A stretch of DNA of 64,000 nucleotides from Cristatella mucedo. Lineage: Eukaryota > Bryozoa > Phylactolaemata > Cristatellidae. The first letter of the stretch is position 1, and each line of letters begins with the position of its first letter. Positions 33,176-45,949 of the stretch are shown one piece after another. A model generated the notes under the pieces. It ran no database searches. It was given only the letters and a program-made list of their open reading frames with translations, and was not told the DNA's origin. The position numbers were made by a program, and so were the translations under genes. The stretch spans positions 4,300,001 through 4,364,000 of the forward strand of contig WPIO01000015.1 in assembly GCA_009760855.2 (NCBI GenBank). The letters are read 5' to 3'.

Positions 33176-33330
33176 TTAAAAGCGAGGAATGGCACTCGTT
33201 GCGGTAGTAGCTCACCTGCCGTGCCTCAGCATGCTGTAATACGTCGACCGGTGGCCGTTACTTAGACCCAATTCAAATTCGAAGGGCCCGCGTATGCCGG
33301 GCCGGCTACACGCCTACTTGAAAGCAAGCC

Positions 33331-36296
33331 ACTTCATCGCGTCGCCCAGTTGTTGGGCAGCCTCTTAAATTCCGCCTACTGAATTTCCGCTCGCTGAAAA
33401 CCAGGGGGTTACTTATCCGCAATCAGGTGTTCCAGGAGAAGATAGATGCATTTCTGCTTACTGAAACTTGACACTTCGTTCTAGAAGCTGCATATCTGAG
33501 ACCACCGCACCCGGGTTCACATTCTGTCAGTCCATGCGTTCTGACAAGGTTACTGGCAGGGTTGCACTTATTGTTCGTGAATCTTTTGGCAATCAGATGT
33601 GCAGTTTTTTGCATGGGCCATCGTTTGAATCAGGTCCTCATAAAAGACAATGCCTCTCACTGTTGTGATAGACCACACTCCTTCTGGCTGTCTAAACTTG
33701 TTTATAAAAGAGTTTTCAGAGCTCGTCGCTAAAACATTTGTGTGTGACAGGCCGGTACTGATTGCTGGAGGCTTCAATAATCACGTTGAAAACCCTTTCA
33801 ACACCCAGGTCGGCTTATTTCTTGACTGTCTGGAAAATTTTGGTGTGGTCCAACACGTTAATCACGCAACCCACGTCGGTGGCCATATTCTAGATCTCAT
33901 GATCACTAAGGATGTCTTGCCCACTGACCTTGTGATGTACCCACTGGCCCTCTCGGATCATTGTTCGGTCTCTTTTACTGTTCCTGCTCCCTTATTCGTA
34001 CAAGGTAATGTCGAACTTGTCCAGCGACGTAACTTAAAAAGCATTGAAATAGACACATGTTTAAATCTGTTTGCTCTACAGTTCTTCTTGATCTGCACCC
34101 AGACTCGACCGACAGCCTCAATACCCTCACTGATGCAGTGAACATGAACCTTGGGAGTGCTCTTTACAAGCATGCTCCCGTTCATTATATCTGTGTTCAG
34201 AGTCGTGGAGATTCCTTCCAATTTACAAAAAAAACTTCATAAGATGCGCTGTGTTAAGCGCAGGCTTGAGCGTCGTTTTAAGAAATCGGGGTCCGATGCC
34301 GATCTAGTTAATTTCAAAAGCTTCCCTCGAGTTTAAACCCGGAAGCATATAAAAACCCAGGGCTTCTTTTTTTTACTTGAATACTAAATTCCTGCTAGTC
34401 AGACCCAAAACATATTTATAAGACAGTAAACAATTTACTGGACAGTGCTGAGAGGTCTGACTCCCCAGATATTAGCATCTCAGCCGAAAATTTTTCAGCC
34501 TTCTTTATTGAAAACATTGTGCACATTCGTGCCTCCATTAAGACACCTCCAAGTAAAGCAATAGTGGAATCACAACCTGTGATCTTTAAAAGGTTTTTCG
34601 AAGTTTCTGCATGCGATATGGCTATCTTAATACGGTCTAGCAAAAAGAGCTCGTCTCCTGAAGACCCTATACCATCATCTCTATGGTCTTCACTGGCAGA
34701 CCAACTTAGCCCTGCCATAACCGAGATTTTCAATGCTTCTTCGGAAAAGGGGTCGTCCCCAAGTCCTTCAAATCGGAAATCGTTAGACCTTCTTCCATTC
34801 TTTTCAATTATTCTTGAAAGAATTATCGCTAAGCAGCTGGTAGCAAATATTGAAAAGAATGAAATGTCAGAAACATTTCAATCGGGGTTCAAGAGGTAGC
34901 ACTCCACTGAAACTAATCTCCTCCAAGTTAACACTTGCATTCTATGCGGCAACGATGACAGGAATGTCACTGCCTTAGCTCTGCTAAATCTATAAGCTGC
35001 CTTCGACACCATTAATCACGATATCCTACTCGAGCGATTGAGAACAACGATTGGTCTGGCAGACGAGGCACTGGCGTGGTTTAAATCGTACTTGTATGAT
35101 CGATCGCGTTCAGTCCGTGTCGTATGGAGGTCAGGTCTCACCCACGAGACCGGTCACCTGTGGAGACCCGCAAGGGTTCGTCCGCGGTCCCTTGCTGTTC
35201 TCCATTTATACTTAACCTCTGGGAAAAAAATTAAGGCCCATGAAATAGGATATCACTTTCATGCAGACGATACTCAGCTGTATTTGTCATTCAAACCGTC
35301 AAAATCTGTTGCAGCAACTGATAAACTGAATGCTTGCCTTGCCAATATTTGATCCTGGACGTCAAACAATTTTTTTAAACTAAATGACGATAAAACCGAA
35401 CTGCTACGCCTAGGACACCCTAAGCGTGTGGCTGGATTAAAAGGCTTTGCTCTTCTAATAGGTGCTGCTACTGCACCATCACCACGTGCTCGAAATTTAG
35501 GTGTCGTTTTCGACAGTTTACTCAAATTGTAAAGCTTCATTCAGAAGACTGCTTCTACAGCTAGCCATCACGTCCGATCCTTGCCTAAGATAAGGCGCTG
35601 TCTTCCACAGTGGCTCGCAAAAAGTTAACTAGCTCCTTAGTTTTTTCGGCTAGATTATTGTAGTTCCATTTTGGCTCGGCTACCAAAAAAGGCAACTAGG
35701 CCACTGCAGCTGGCTATGAAGATGGCTGCAAGGCCAGTTTTCAAGTCCCGGCGGTTTGACCACGTGTCTCCTTTGCTAAAAGAGCTAGGATGGCTGCCAG
35801 TTGATCAACGGATACAAAGCAAAGCTCTTACGCGGACCCACAAGGCCCGCAGTGGCTTGGCTCCCCACACCTTGCTGACCTGCTGCACCAGTTTCAGCAC
35901 CCTCGTGCCCTCAGGTCCTGTATGGACAATAAATCGGCTGTTCCATTCTTTCGTTTAGAGACGGTTGGCGACACAAGCTTTAGCTCTGCAGGTCCTAGAC
36001 TGTAGAACTCACGTCCACAATTCTTACGCAACGACAGCTACTCTCCTGCTGCCGACTATGGCTCATCCCTTTCAGCCGCCCGGAGTTGCTACTTCCATGC
36101 TACGCACTACCTCAACTGCTCTCCTCACTCTGCTATACCTCCCACTTTCTCTTTGTGAGATGAAGTCTGTTGGCTACCGAATGCGTCCCGAAAGCCGCTC
36201 AGGCTGTGAGTGCGCTATACAAAACTCTCGTGCGTAACACCCACGCAGTATTTGTGGCTTTGTGGAGTTACACACGGAGATACATTACATCAATAC
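33331..36296 (+). mobile_element. family B non-LTR retrotransposon, longest copy (about 3 kb, decayed)
   Basis: The 5' part encodes an APE-type endonuclease: LLNFRSLKTRGLL, IDAFLLTET (then a stop where Trp is expected), LIAGGFNNHVE (GDFN in active enzymes) and ALSDHCSVSF. The RT follows with LERIIAKQL, FQSGFKR, AAFDTINHDILLERL (after a stop), [12 protein letters not shown] (the catalytic box altered to HADD) and NNFFKLNDDKTELLRLG. The C-terminal LLKELGWLPVDQRIQSKAL follows. The 3' end has its own signature, ACGGAGATACATTACATC, with no AAT tail. Multiple stops and shifts make it a dead copy. It is related to the L2/CR1 group but distinct from the L2 family here. Confidence 0.88.
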
Positions 36297-36415
36297 ACGG
36301 AGCAAGGGAGTTGACAGAATTTGATGTGCTGGAGGGCTGGAGGGATAAAAGGAAAGGTACAACTGAGTGTCATCTGCATAGAAGTGAAAGCCTAGATTTA
36401 TTGCCTGGCAATCGA
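36297..36415 (-). mobile_element. L2 RT fragment
   Basis: AGGTACAACTGAGTGTCATC with TGCATAGAAGTGAAAGCCTA is the inverted YADDTQLYL region of L2. It directly abuts the family B 3' end. Confidence 0.7.
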
Positions 36416-36451
36416 AACGGCCAGAGCGAGAGCGGAGGTAGCTGCTCGCAC

Positions 36452-36505
36452 TTCACGACCCTCACGACCTTCACGACCTTCACGAACTTCACGAACTTCA
36501 CGACC
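36452..36505. repeat. 9-base tandem repeat, six copies
   Basis: TTCACGACC and the variants CTCACGACC and TTCACGAAC are repeated head to tail. Confidence 0.9.
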
Positions 36506-36509
36506 CTCG

Positions 36510-38295
36510 TCGAAGCCCGGAGGCCTACGAGTGCCTCGCTGCATGCAATCAGCTGTCGCTCGCTGCTGCAAGCGGGCTGAAACGCGCAAGGGGACGCTCC
36601 TAGCCGCCCCGTTAATGCGGGCCGTGCCGTTGGCTACTTTTGACTTATCGAACAGCTTTCCTTTTAGACGAGGCGCGCTGGCGGCGCGCTCGTTAGTCAC
36701 AGAAAGCCGCGATCGGACGGAGAGCGGACATCTTTGCCAACAGCCACAATCGGCCCGAAAAAGGTCGGAAAGGTCGCTGGACGATTGAAATCAGCGTTTT
36801 TGAATCCACATTTTACCTTGCAAGTCGATATAATCGATGCACTTTTAGCGAGGTGGGAACGGGATGTTGTTTCCCGAGACGCTTTTCTTTTCACAGGCAG
36901 TGATCCGATCGTGACGGCAGAGGTGGCGGCGGCGAGGAAAGTTACTTCGCCGATAACCTAGGATTAAGTAGCCAGACTCATGCTTTTGAAAACCAGTTGT
37001 ATCGTTGGGAATGCAAGAAGTGCGACAGCAACGAAAGAAATTGAAAATTGAAGCCACTATACACAATGTTGGTTGGTCATTAATAAGGCCTACTTAGACT
37101 TCTGTCCTGTTCACCTCAAGCGTTACCGCTCAGTGGCAGTGCGCTCGTTTAGCACTGGGGGGGGGGTGAGGCGGTACCAGGACTAAACCAATGGACAGTT
37201 CCCCTTTCCAGCATTCAATATCGAGCCTAGAAAGAGGTTTAGTTCTCTTAGAATGCAGTAAAAAAGGTCTTACTATTATTCTTTGTATTGAACCGGGTAC
37301 CTTTAAGTATTTTCGTGCTACGGCAACAGCATGGGCGCACTTGTTTGTGTGAGTAATGAAGTGCAGACGACAGCCCAATCCTTTTGCATTATTATGCTCC
37401 GAATCAATATCCATGCACTTTCGTATGCTTTTGTACTAGAAGACTGCAACGCGGCGCGCCGCCGCCGCCGGCGGTGTTAGGTAAAAACGTAGAACTCTTT
37501 TGTACTACAATTAGAACTTAGCATCTAAAATAAGGACTTAACATGGCCGCCAGCCAATCCCTCCTGCCTAAATGCAGGAAACCTCCGCGATTCACCTGTG
37601 GGCTCGCCGTTGCATGAAATCAGTAGTCGGCAAGCATTAGTCGCCAAGCAGTAGCCGCCTTGCAGTAGCCGGAAACGAGTCTGAACGGCCGCAGCAGAGT
37701 TCCGGCTTCTGACCTTCCGATTACCCGCGGGCCGCCGTCAATTTCGGTAACTTCTCGAATTACAGTTACGCAAATAATCGACGCATTTTTGTGAGGTGAC
37801 ACAGAGTTGCGTGTAGTTTGGCATCCTCTAAGCGGCAGGTACGCGATACCACACAGAACAACGGTGCGGGCTCCAAGACGTTTATTCACACGGATGCCGC
37901 AGCGGGCCAGTACGCGACTGCCCGCCGGTCTTCTTCCTTGACCTAACTCCCCGGGCCTTTGCCACCCATTGCTTACATATCATTGTCATAAATTGAAACA
38001 GCGCATAATCCAATGACTGTGTCATAATCTCAAAATAGCCACGCAATTACCCGCGGGCTGCCGTCAATTTCGGTAACTTCTCGAATAGCAATTACGTAAA
38101 TAATCAACGCATTTTTGTGAGGCAGCACAGAGTTGCGCCTATGTCACTTCATCGCGCCACCCAGTTGTTGGACAGCCTCTTAATTCCGCCTACAGATTTG
38201 TGGTAGATCCGGGAGGCGATATAAGACAGCGACCTTGGCCTGCCTGACCTCGATTACTAATAGGCAAGAGTCCTTATATATATCCGCATTCTTTC
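36510..38295. other. no recognised gene; contains a 95-base direct repeat pair
   Basis: About 95 bases at 37721-37818 recur at 38046-38140 (TACCCGCGGGC, CCGTCAATTTCGGTAACTTC, ACGCATTTTTGTGAGG). Next to the second copy, 38150-38200 (CACTTCATCGCG, CCAGTTGTTGG, AGCCTCTTAATTCCGCCTAC) matches the sequence just upstream of the family B endonuclease at 33331-33380. An open frame at 36734-36961 has no recognisable family. Confidence 0.5.
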
Positions 38296-38448
38296 TTGAC
38301 CCGACCCGTGCGGCTCAGGCGGTGGCGGCGGCACTGTGCGAAGCGCGGAGTCGACCTCAGCAGCAGATCGATCCTCAGCAGCCAGGGTTATAGATTACAG
38401 CTGAGACAGTTGAAAGGTGTGGGGTGGGTCTCGAATGAAAGAGAGAGG

Positions 38449-38755
<307 letters not shown>

Positions 38756-39868
38756 CATCAAAACGGAGACAAGAAAGGGCTTTGAAAAGGGTTGTCGCAC
38801 GCAGAGCTAATTGCGCATGCGCGGCTGAGTACGCAGCGGCGGCGATGGCGATGGCGGCGGAGTGAAACGCTTCGCTCGATCTGCATTGACCCCTGGCTAC
38901 GTCAATAAGCTTGAAAACAGCGCACCTTTCCTTTGGCATGGGCTTGAACCAGCTGACAGCACTCCATCTCAAATGGCATGTCGTGAATCGAAGCTCTAGA
39001 ATTATCTTATGAACCGCCGAGGCTGAGTGGTAGTCTAGGTGAGCCGTTATGACAGAATCAAAGTAAAACCCTGTCGGGCAATTCAGTAGACGTGTCCATC
39101 GCTTCTTGTTTTAACAAAGCCTTGGAATGGCGTGCTATTTCGGTGTTTGGTTTCTGGACTGTTTAGTTTCTGGTCCGCTTGGCAGTCAATAATGCGTGAG
39201 AAGCTTGTACTACGTTTTGAAAGTGGGGTGAACATTTTGGAAGAGCCATCATTTTTCTCTTTGATACGCACAAAGAGATGAGCTATAGTACGGTTAATTT
39301 ACTAGAAATATTTGTTGGTAAAGTTTAGCTAAATTATTTTACCAGTACCGTTCATTTACTAGAATTATTGGCATATTTCATTTGAATCAGTCTGCCCTTT
39401 CCAGAAAGAATGTGCCAACTTATTTTTGCTTTATGTTTATTTCAAGCTTACTTTACTCAAGCAAACTATAGGCATTCGAGAGCAACTCTCGTTTTCAAGA
39501 CTATGGAACTAGAGGATATAGCTAAGACATGGCATGTGTATTTTTATATGTGTATATTTTTATATGTATTTGTATATATGCATGTGTATTTGCTTTCTCG
39601 ATCCCGTGCAAATGCTCTATTAAGAGATTTACAAGAAGTGCATAGATTTTTTCTTTGGACGCAAATGCCACATTAGGTGATATTCCAATAGTCTTCTTTG
39701 ACGACCAATTGAAGTTCATTAAAATTTGCATTCTCACGTTTCCGCTCATAGTCATCATGTTTGATCTTTGATCAGGATTACTAAGAGCAGGTGCTGGCCA
39801 AAGATCTTAATAGCTCTCTGGTATTCTCTAGACCACTGACAATTTTTTAATCTACGATGGCTTCGAAG
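38756..39868. other. no recognised gene
   Basis: The sequence is AT-richer, especially 39270-39600 (runs such as TATATTTTTATATG). No domain or repeat was identified. Confidence 0.4.
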
Positions 39869-40035
39869 TGAGCCATGATGGTGCACTCGGTAAGGCGGTT
39901 GCTTTTCATAACCGAGATCCCAAGGTCATGTGTTGAAATCCTGCGGTGGGTGTTCTTTATAGTCGCTGCTAGCGGTGGCGGTAGCCGTAAAGGCTCTTCT
40001 GTCGCTATACAAAAGAGGCTGTTAAATCAGCTATT
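39869..40035 (+). mobile_element. SINE A copy
   Basis: GTGAGCCATGATGGTGCACTC and GGTAAGGCGGTTGCTTTTCA form the head. Box B is mutated (GTTGAAATCC). The body ends AAAAGAGGCTGTTAAATCAG. SINE B follows after about 30 bases. Confidence 0.8.
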
Positions 40036-40065
40036 ATTTTCTCTTAAATCTGCGACGTCTTCTTG

Positions 40066-40215
40066 ATCTGCTGGTTTGGACCAGTGGCTAAGGTGTTCAC
40101 CCCGACATAGGTCTGGCTGAGATCGTGGGCTCGAGCCCCGAGGCATATGTAAAGCACCTGAAAAGAGATCGAGTTCTCTTGGGGCGCTATACAAATAAAT
40201 TATATTTGTTATCTG
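40066..40215 (+). mobile_element. SINE B copy
   Basis: The tRNA-like head has box A TGGACCAGTGGCTAAGGTG and box B GGGCTCGAGCCCCG. It is joined to an L2-type tail (GTAAAGCACCTGAAAAGAG, ATCGAGTTCTCTTGGGGCGC) and ends TATACAAATAAATTAT. Confidence 0.85.
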
Positions 40216-40299
40216 CATCGAGGATCGATCGACAGCCTCGATGCAATAAACCTCGAACCTCATTAGGACTCTACTATCGTGCTCTCGACTATCGTGCTC

Positions 40300-41250
40300 T
40301 GCTAAAGACCTCCTCGTACGAAGCCTTCGATACAAACGTTCGGTTTACCAAAAAACTTCGACTTATGCGCCTCGTAAGGCGAATGCGAAAAATTTGCTGC
40401 AATAAGTCTGGATCTGGCAGCGAGCCTGACAATCAATTTAAAGACTTCTTCCGCGCCTACACCTGGAAGCTTAGTACAAAGACCAGGGCTTCTTTTTTCA
40501 CGCGATAAATTAAGTCCTGCCAGTCAGACGCAAAGCAAATGTATAAATGCGCATATAAATGCACGCCGAGCCACGTGGGGGCAGCGCGCCGAGCCCCGTT
40601 TGCATGACGACTCTGAACGGTCTCACTATCCAGGTATTAATCGTTTGGCCAATTATTATTATTATTAATTACAATTATTAATCGTTTGGCCAATTATTGT
40701 TTCGCTTTTTTCGTTGAAAGAGTGCACGTAGTCGTGCCTTCGCATTGCCGCCGCTGACTAGTGCAAGGCTAGAATCGCAACCGGCGACCTTCTTTAAGAA
40801 TAAATTCCGTGGTGTTGTTGAATAAGATGAAAAGGTCTCCAGACTTTTAGAAGTCCGCTAAAAAGCGCTCGTCGCAGACAAAGCGTTTACTTGCCCCTCT
40901 GTGGTCTTCACTGGCGCGTCAAGTAAACTCAGCCATAGCATCTAATGCTTGTGCTTCGCTGGTTATCTAAAAATTGACAGTGATTTGACCAATACTTCAC
41001 AAGCGTAAATTGTGTTCCGAGGTCCTAGCAAAATATTGCCCAGTTTTTCATCTTCTTTTTTTATAGAATTCTCTAAAGAAAATTCGGTAAATTCGGCTCG
41101 CGGATTTGATTGAAAAGAGAGAATTTTCAGACACTTTTCAGGTGAAATTCAACGTACTCCACTACACTCAAGCTGCTCTCCTCCGTATGACCCGCGACAT
41201 TTCAGCAGCATTCTCGCCTCCCGAAATTAAGCACTGCTAGTGTCTTTTTC
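40300..41250 (+). mobile_element. decayed family B LINE fragment
   Basis: Blocks such as KTRASFFTR, SCQSDAKQMYK and PLWSSLARQVNSAIA match family B at 34230-34720. The frame is heavily broken. Confidence 0.65.
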
Positions 41251-42189
41251 CCGTTGCAGAATTCTCTTCTGAAATCGAAGTCCTTGCAAGCATCGTGCAC
41301 CAAAAGCGACACAGCTAAGAACTGTTTAAAGAATTTTTGCATTGCTTGATTGCAGCGCGTAAGATACTATGTGCCCATGGACAGCTAACCGCTTGCTACT
41401 CATGGCTGAGTCCCAATGTGCCGCGGCCTAATCTACCATGACGCGCCCGCATTTTTGGCTTCGCCGAATGTTAATAATCTACGTACGAGCAGCTCACTGC
41501 AGCCTGTGGACTTGCTTCGCTGAGTCATTGTAGTTCCGTCACGGAAGACAACTTGCACCAGCTTGCCGCTTGACGAAAGTTCGCCATGTTGCCACGTGAC
41601 GCCAGTGTGCCATCTTGCGCCATGACGGACTTTCTGGCTTTAATTAGTAGAGATTAAGTATGACCATGCTCGCCTACTTTTACCTCTTCTTGTTGCACTA
41701 TCGTCGTTCAAATGCATTCCCACAAGAGTCTGTGAACTGGACATTAACAAAAAAAGGCCGACGCGGACCCGCCGCACCGTGGCGGGCGAAACAAGTTTGG
41801 CAGGTAGCCCCACTTGTTTGCTATTCTCAGCATTGTCTCGAACTGCCCTGCGCGATCACTCCCAAATTGCTGCTGTGAGACACTCTAACACAGTGGTATC
41901 AAGCCAGCTATAACCCCGGTGGCTCGTCTTAATATACATTTTCGGAATTTCACTGAATGTGAAACAAACCCTTAATAGTATATGACACTATTACTTACAA
42001 CGGCCTCGACATGTTCTTCTTGACCTCTTACCTCGCTGAACCCTGGATTGATCAAAACTGATGGTGAACTCGGCACTTTGTCGCACACTGTTTTCTCAAT
42101 TTTAAATCGTCTGCTCTCCAATCAATTTTAATTCGTCTCCTCGAAGCAGTTTTCCGAATTTGTTGTCTAGAGTTCTTACGAAAAAACGA
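41251..42189. other. no clear feature; possibly further LINE debris
   Basis: No reliable match to either LINE family and no exon was recognised. Confidence 0.35.
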
Positions 42190-42760
42190 TGCCAATGGTA
42201 GCAGGAGTCTATCACGCCCTAGTTACAAAGTACTCCTTTACCTCGGATTTGTCGGATCTCATTTCAATACTGTGTGCGAGAAATCAACCTTTTCTCTCGT
42301 TTTGGGTGATTTCAACATCCATTTCATAGCTTATCTGAGGCCTTAGGTGCCGCATTTTTGTGCACTGACTGGCTCATTTTCTCTTGTCGCCCATGAGCAT
42401 GACCCTACTCACCAAAAGGATCACACTGTCGACCAAATTTTCTCCTACAGCTGTATGTAATCACTACCTATTATTCCCTAATTCTGCTCCTCTGACCAAA
42501 TGCGGATCTCAGCCAGTCTACAGCGTGTACCCACCTGCGAATCTAAAGTCACATGTGAATCACGAAATTTCGATAGCCTTGACATCGATGCTGTCCGCGA
42601 GAGAATATTTTCTTCGCCCCTGGCGCTCAATCCCCCCTTCCGCCAAGAAATCATTAGTAGAATGCTGCAGAATCATAAGCTGATCGAATATTTCGATGAA
42701 AACTTGTCGATAACCTGTCCTAACGCTACAAGCTGATCAATGCTCGTCAAGTGTGCTCCT
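42190..42760 (+). mobile_element. LINE endonuclease fragment
   Basis: TFSLVLGDFNIHF contains the GDFN box of APE endonucleases. HEHDPTHQKDHTVDQIFS corresponds to the THxxGHxLDLV block. Stops separate the blocks. It is not clear which of the two families it belongs to. Confidence 0.65.
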
Positions 42761-42844
42761 CTGATTGGATGCACTGGGCACACTCGCCCCCCAGAAAGGG
42801 CGCGATGGCCCTATGGCTTACGGAAGACATTACAATGTAATGTG

Positions 42845-43125
42845 TCTACGTCACTGTAACTCCACAAAGCCACCAAGACTATGTGGGTGTTACGCAGGAG
42901 AGTTTTGCTTAGCGCACTCACAGCCTAAGCGGCTTTCGGTACGCATTCTGTAGCCAGCAGACTTGGTCTCACGCAACAAAGAGAAAGTGGGAAGCATAGC
43001 AGAGTCAGGAGAGCAGTTGAGGTAGTGAGTAGCGTGGAAGCAGCAGCGTAGGACCGCTGAAAAGGATTAGCCACAGTCGGTAGCAGGAGAGCAGTTGTCG
43101 TTGCGTAAGAAGCAATACCTAGGTA
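42845..43125 (-). mobile_element. family B LINE 3' fragment
   Basis: The + strand reads TAACTCCACAAAGCCACCAA and TACGCAACGACAACTGCTCTCC in reverse complement, matching the 3' end at 36020-36290. Confidence 0.8.
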
Positions 43126-43479
43126 CACTAAGCGAAAGCTTGAGAAAGCTTGCAGAAGATCAAGACTGACTGTCCATCGACAGTAGCATACGAGGGCTAC
43201 TGTAGATGAAACCAACCCGTCATCGCAACGGCTAAGTCTAGCTTCTATAAGAATATGGCTGAATCGCAGACGCACGATATAAAATGCTGATGTCGACTCG
43301 ACGATAAACCGTCTCCTTAACAGCTCCCAGGTGAAGTCCTTACCTAGCGTCCTTGTGGTGATTAATAGCCGATCGCTCCACTAGCTTTTTTCAGCAAGAT
43401 AGAAAAATTCGGAGAGTCCGCCTCTAAGGGAGCGGCATCCAATCTGGACTCCTTTCCCTCAGTAACGCCCCCACAGTAA

Positions 43480-44174
43480 CATCCCTCAATTCCGTGCTGC
43501 ACCTCAATGTCTACATTCAAGGAGGCCCCGACTGAACTCATTCTAGAATTAATTTACGAATCAAATAAGACTCACAGTCCTCTAGACCTTACAACCGCTG
43601 GCCTACTTCTACGATGATCTGTCGCTACAATACATTACTAACGTAATAAATACGTCCTTAGCTCCAGGTAATGTCCCTACTCCTCCAAAAAAGGCTTTAG
43701 TTAAGGATTCACTTTAGGCACGAATTATGAAAGCAATCCTGGACCAAGAAAACTTAAGCATAGTCTGTCCTGTCTCCCTTCTAAAGTTCCCATTTAGGAC
43801 ACTGGAATGAGTTGTGCCAGACCGGCTGAACTCGTACATTGAAACTTTAAACCTCGCAAGCCAGTCCAATCTGGCACTCAAACTAATCACTCCACAGTCA
43901 GATGTGCTTAGGGTGTATAACAACCGTTTCAGAAATGCAGACTTAAATAAAATCTTTCTGTTGTCTTGCTTGATCTTTTGGCGTCGTTCAGTAGTATGGA
44001 TCAAGTCACCCTCAAGTGACTCTCATCTCGCCAAGGCATCGCTGGCACTGAACAACAATGGTATCTTAGTAGAAGACTCGGGAGAATTTATGATAACGGA
44101 CAAAGGCTACCGAGTACCCTCTGAAGTATGGGGTACATCGGGGCTTTGTGCTAGTACACTTCTCTTCACAGTTT

Positions 44175-44237
<63 letters not shown>

Positions 44238-45250
44238 CCAGTGTGATCGCAAAGCACAATCTAGGCTTTCACTTTTATGCAGATGACACTCAGTTGTATC
44301 TCTTGTATCTCTGCTTTGATCCTTCCATCCACCATGACAAACTCTATCAACTTCCTTGCTGAATCTATTGCTGACATCCACACAAGGATGGCAGCAAACT
44401 TTCCTAAATTGAATGACGATAAAACCAACTTGCTAGCTATGGACAAACCATGTGTGGTTCATTTGAAGCCTTAACGCTCAAAATTGGCTCTATCAGTATA
44501 TCTCCTGTTGCATCTGAACAAAATATAGGCGTCCGGTTACAAAGTGACCTTGAACTAGACGATCACATCAGCTGCAGTCAAGTTTGCCCACTTTCGGCTA
44601 TATAACATTGCTAAAATGTGTGCTTTCTTAGACCTGGATACTGCATCTAAATTATTCCATGCATTTATGGCATCCCGTTTTGAACTCTGCAACTCATAAC
44701 TTTTAGGTCTTCCGAAAGGTGCAACCAGGCACTTACAGTGGGTGCAAAACTTAACAGCTAGGTTTGTCGGTTGTGTGCGTCGCTGTTGCCACATCACACA
44801 ACTTCTCTCCGACTTGCACTGGCTCCCAGTCAAGCAGCGAATCGACTTTAGGGTTCTTTAGTTTACTTTCATTATTTGGCTTCAGGTCCCTTCATTCTCT
44901 GGCTTTAGCCTACCTATCTGAGCTACTCCCTACCAGGCTAGACACTGTATCACCCGCTTTTCTGAATCAAACCGTCTAGCTTTACCTCGTATGAACCTTA
45001 AATCCTTTGGAGACCGTGCCATTAGTTCGTATGCTCTCAAAGCCTGGAACGCACTCCAGACTGACGTATGACATCCCCCGACTCGGTGACATCTAATGTA
45101 AAGGTAAAACGCACCTGTTTTTGATCACATTTGGTTGGGTCCTTGTGATTCGTCCTTTTGATGCTTATAAGTGCACACGTGCTGACACTGTGCATGGTGC
45201 CAGTAACCAAATTTGCACATTGATTCCGTGCATGTCAAATTGATCGTATT
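43480..45250 (+). mobile_element. L2 copy with a CT array inside the RT
   Basis: It runs from the pre-RT block (SMSTFKEAPTELILELIYES) through LERVVPDRLNSYIETLNLASQ, the RT core [12 protein letters not shown], and the C-terminal and 3' UTR blocks. Many shifts and stops are present. A pure CT array interrupts the RT where [12 protein letters not shown] is expected. Confidence 0.88.
44178..44235. repeat. CT microsatellite in an L2 reverse transcriptase
   Basis: The normal L2 sequence is TTTATACTCTCCCTCTTGCTGAT. Here TTTATACT is followed by about 28 CT units and then TGCCAGTGTG, so the array expanded in place. Confidence 0.95.
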
Positions 45251-45384
45251 TTTCTTTTCGGCATTGTATATGTTACCACTAACAGTTCGATCATGCTTCC
45301 TTTACATGGCATGTCAAGTGACCAGAAGGAAATTTGAGCTCTCTGATGGCATTAAACAAATGTATTGTTACTGTCATTATTATC

Positions 45385-45870
45385 CCAGACAGTGATGACG
45401 ATAGTAACGTCTCTGCCCTGTTTCTGCTCGATCTATCATCTGCATTTGACACTATTGATGAGTCCTACTTAAACTTTTAAGAACAACGGTCGGTCTAGCT
45501 GATGAGGCCACCTCCACGGTCTGCATCATAGTCGTCGTCTCGTTGTCAGCTCTTGCCGTATCCTGCTCAAGTCTCATCCTGCCAACTAGTGGAGTTCGGC
45601 AAGCGTCAGCTCGTGCGCTTTTATGTCGTCTCCTAATAAGGAGCCTCTCGGAAAAGTTATGTGGGCCTTTCTTATTGGCATTAAGACATTAAGACTTGCG
45701 ACACCACGTTCTACTCGTCCTTTGTGCTATCGAAATCAATTGGTGCGACTGATTAGCTCAACGGCCGCTTTCAGACGTTCGATTGTGGATGTTGGCTAAT
45801 TTTTCACATCTAAACGATGATACGCTTAACTCCTTCTCTTAGGACATCGCGCGCGTTCTGGTGGACTAGG
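45385..45870 (+). mobile_element. family B RT fragment
   Basis: DSNVSALFLLDLSSAFDTID and LLRTTVGLADEA match family B at 34960-35070. The remainder is badly shifted and ends at a foldback-type element. Confidence 0.7.
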
Positions 45871-45949
45871 AGACTTTGATAATCTAGTTGTCAATGCTGC
45901 AGGGCCGCTGTTAAACGACGCCGTGCTAAATGCGCCAGATTATGACTGA

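Noticed and set aside
33331-36296. Family B element as an active retrotransposon
   Set aside because: It has stops in the endonuclease and RT, GGFN for GDFN and HADD for the usual YADD.
36734-36961. 75-codon frame (IIDALLARWERDVV) as a gene
   Set aside because: The composition is plausible, but no family is recognised and there is no supporting context.
37721-38140. Direct repeats as LTRs of a small retrotransposon
   Set aside because: They are too short and close together, with no primer-binding site, polypurine tract or internal coding region.
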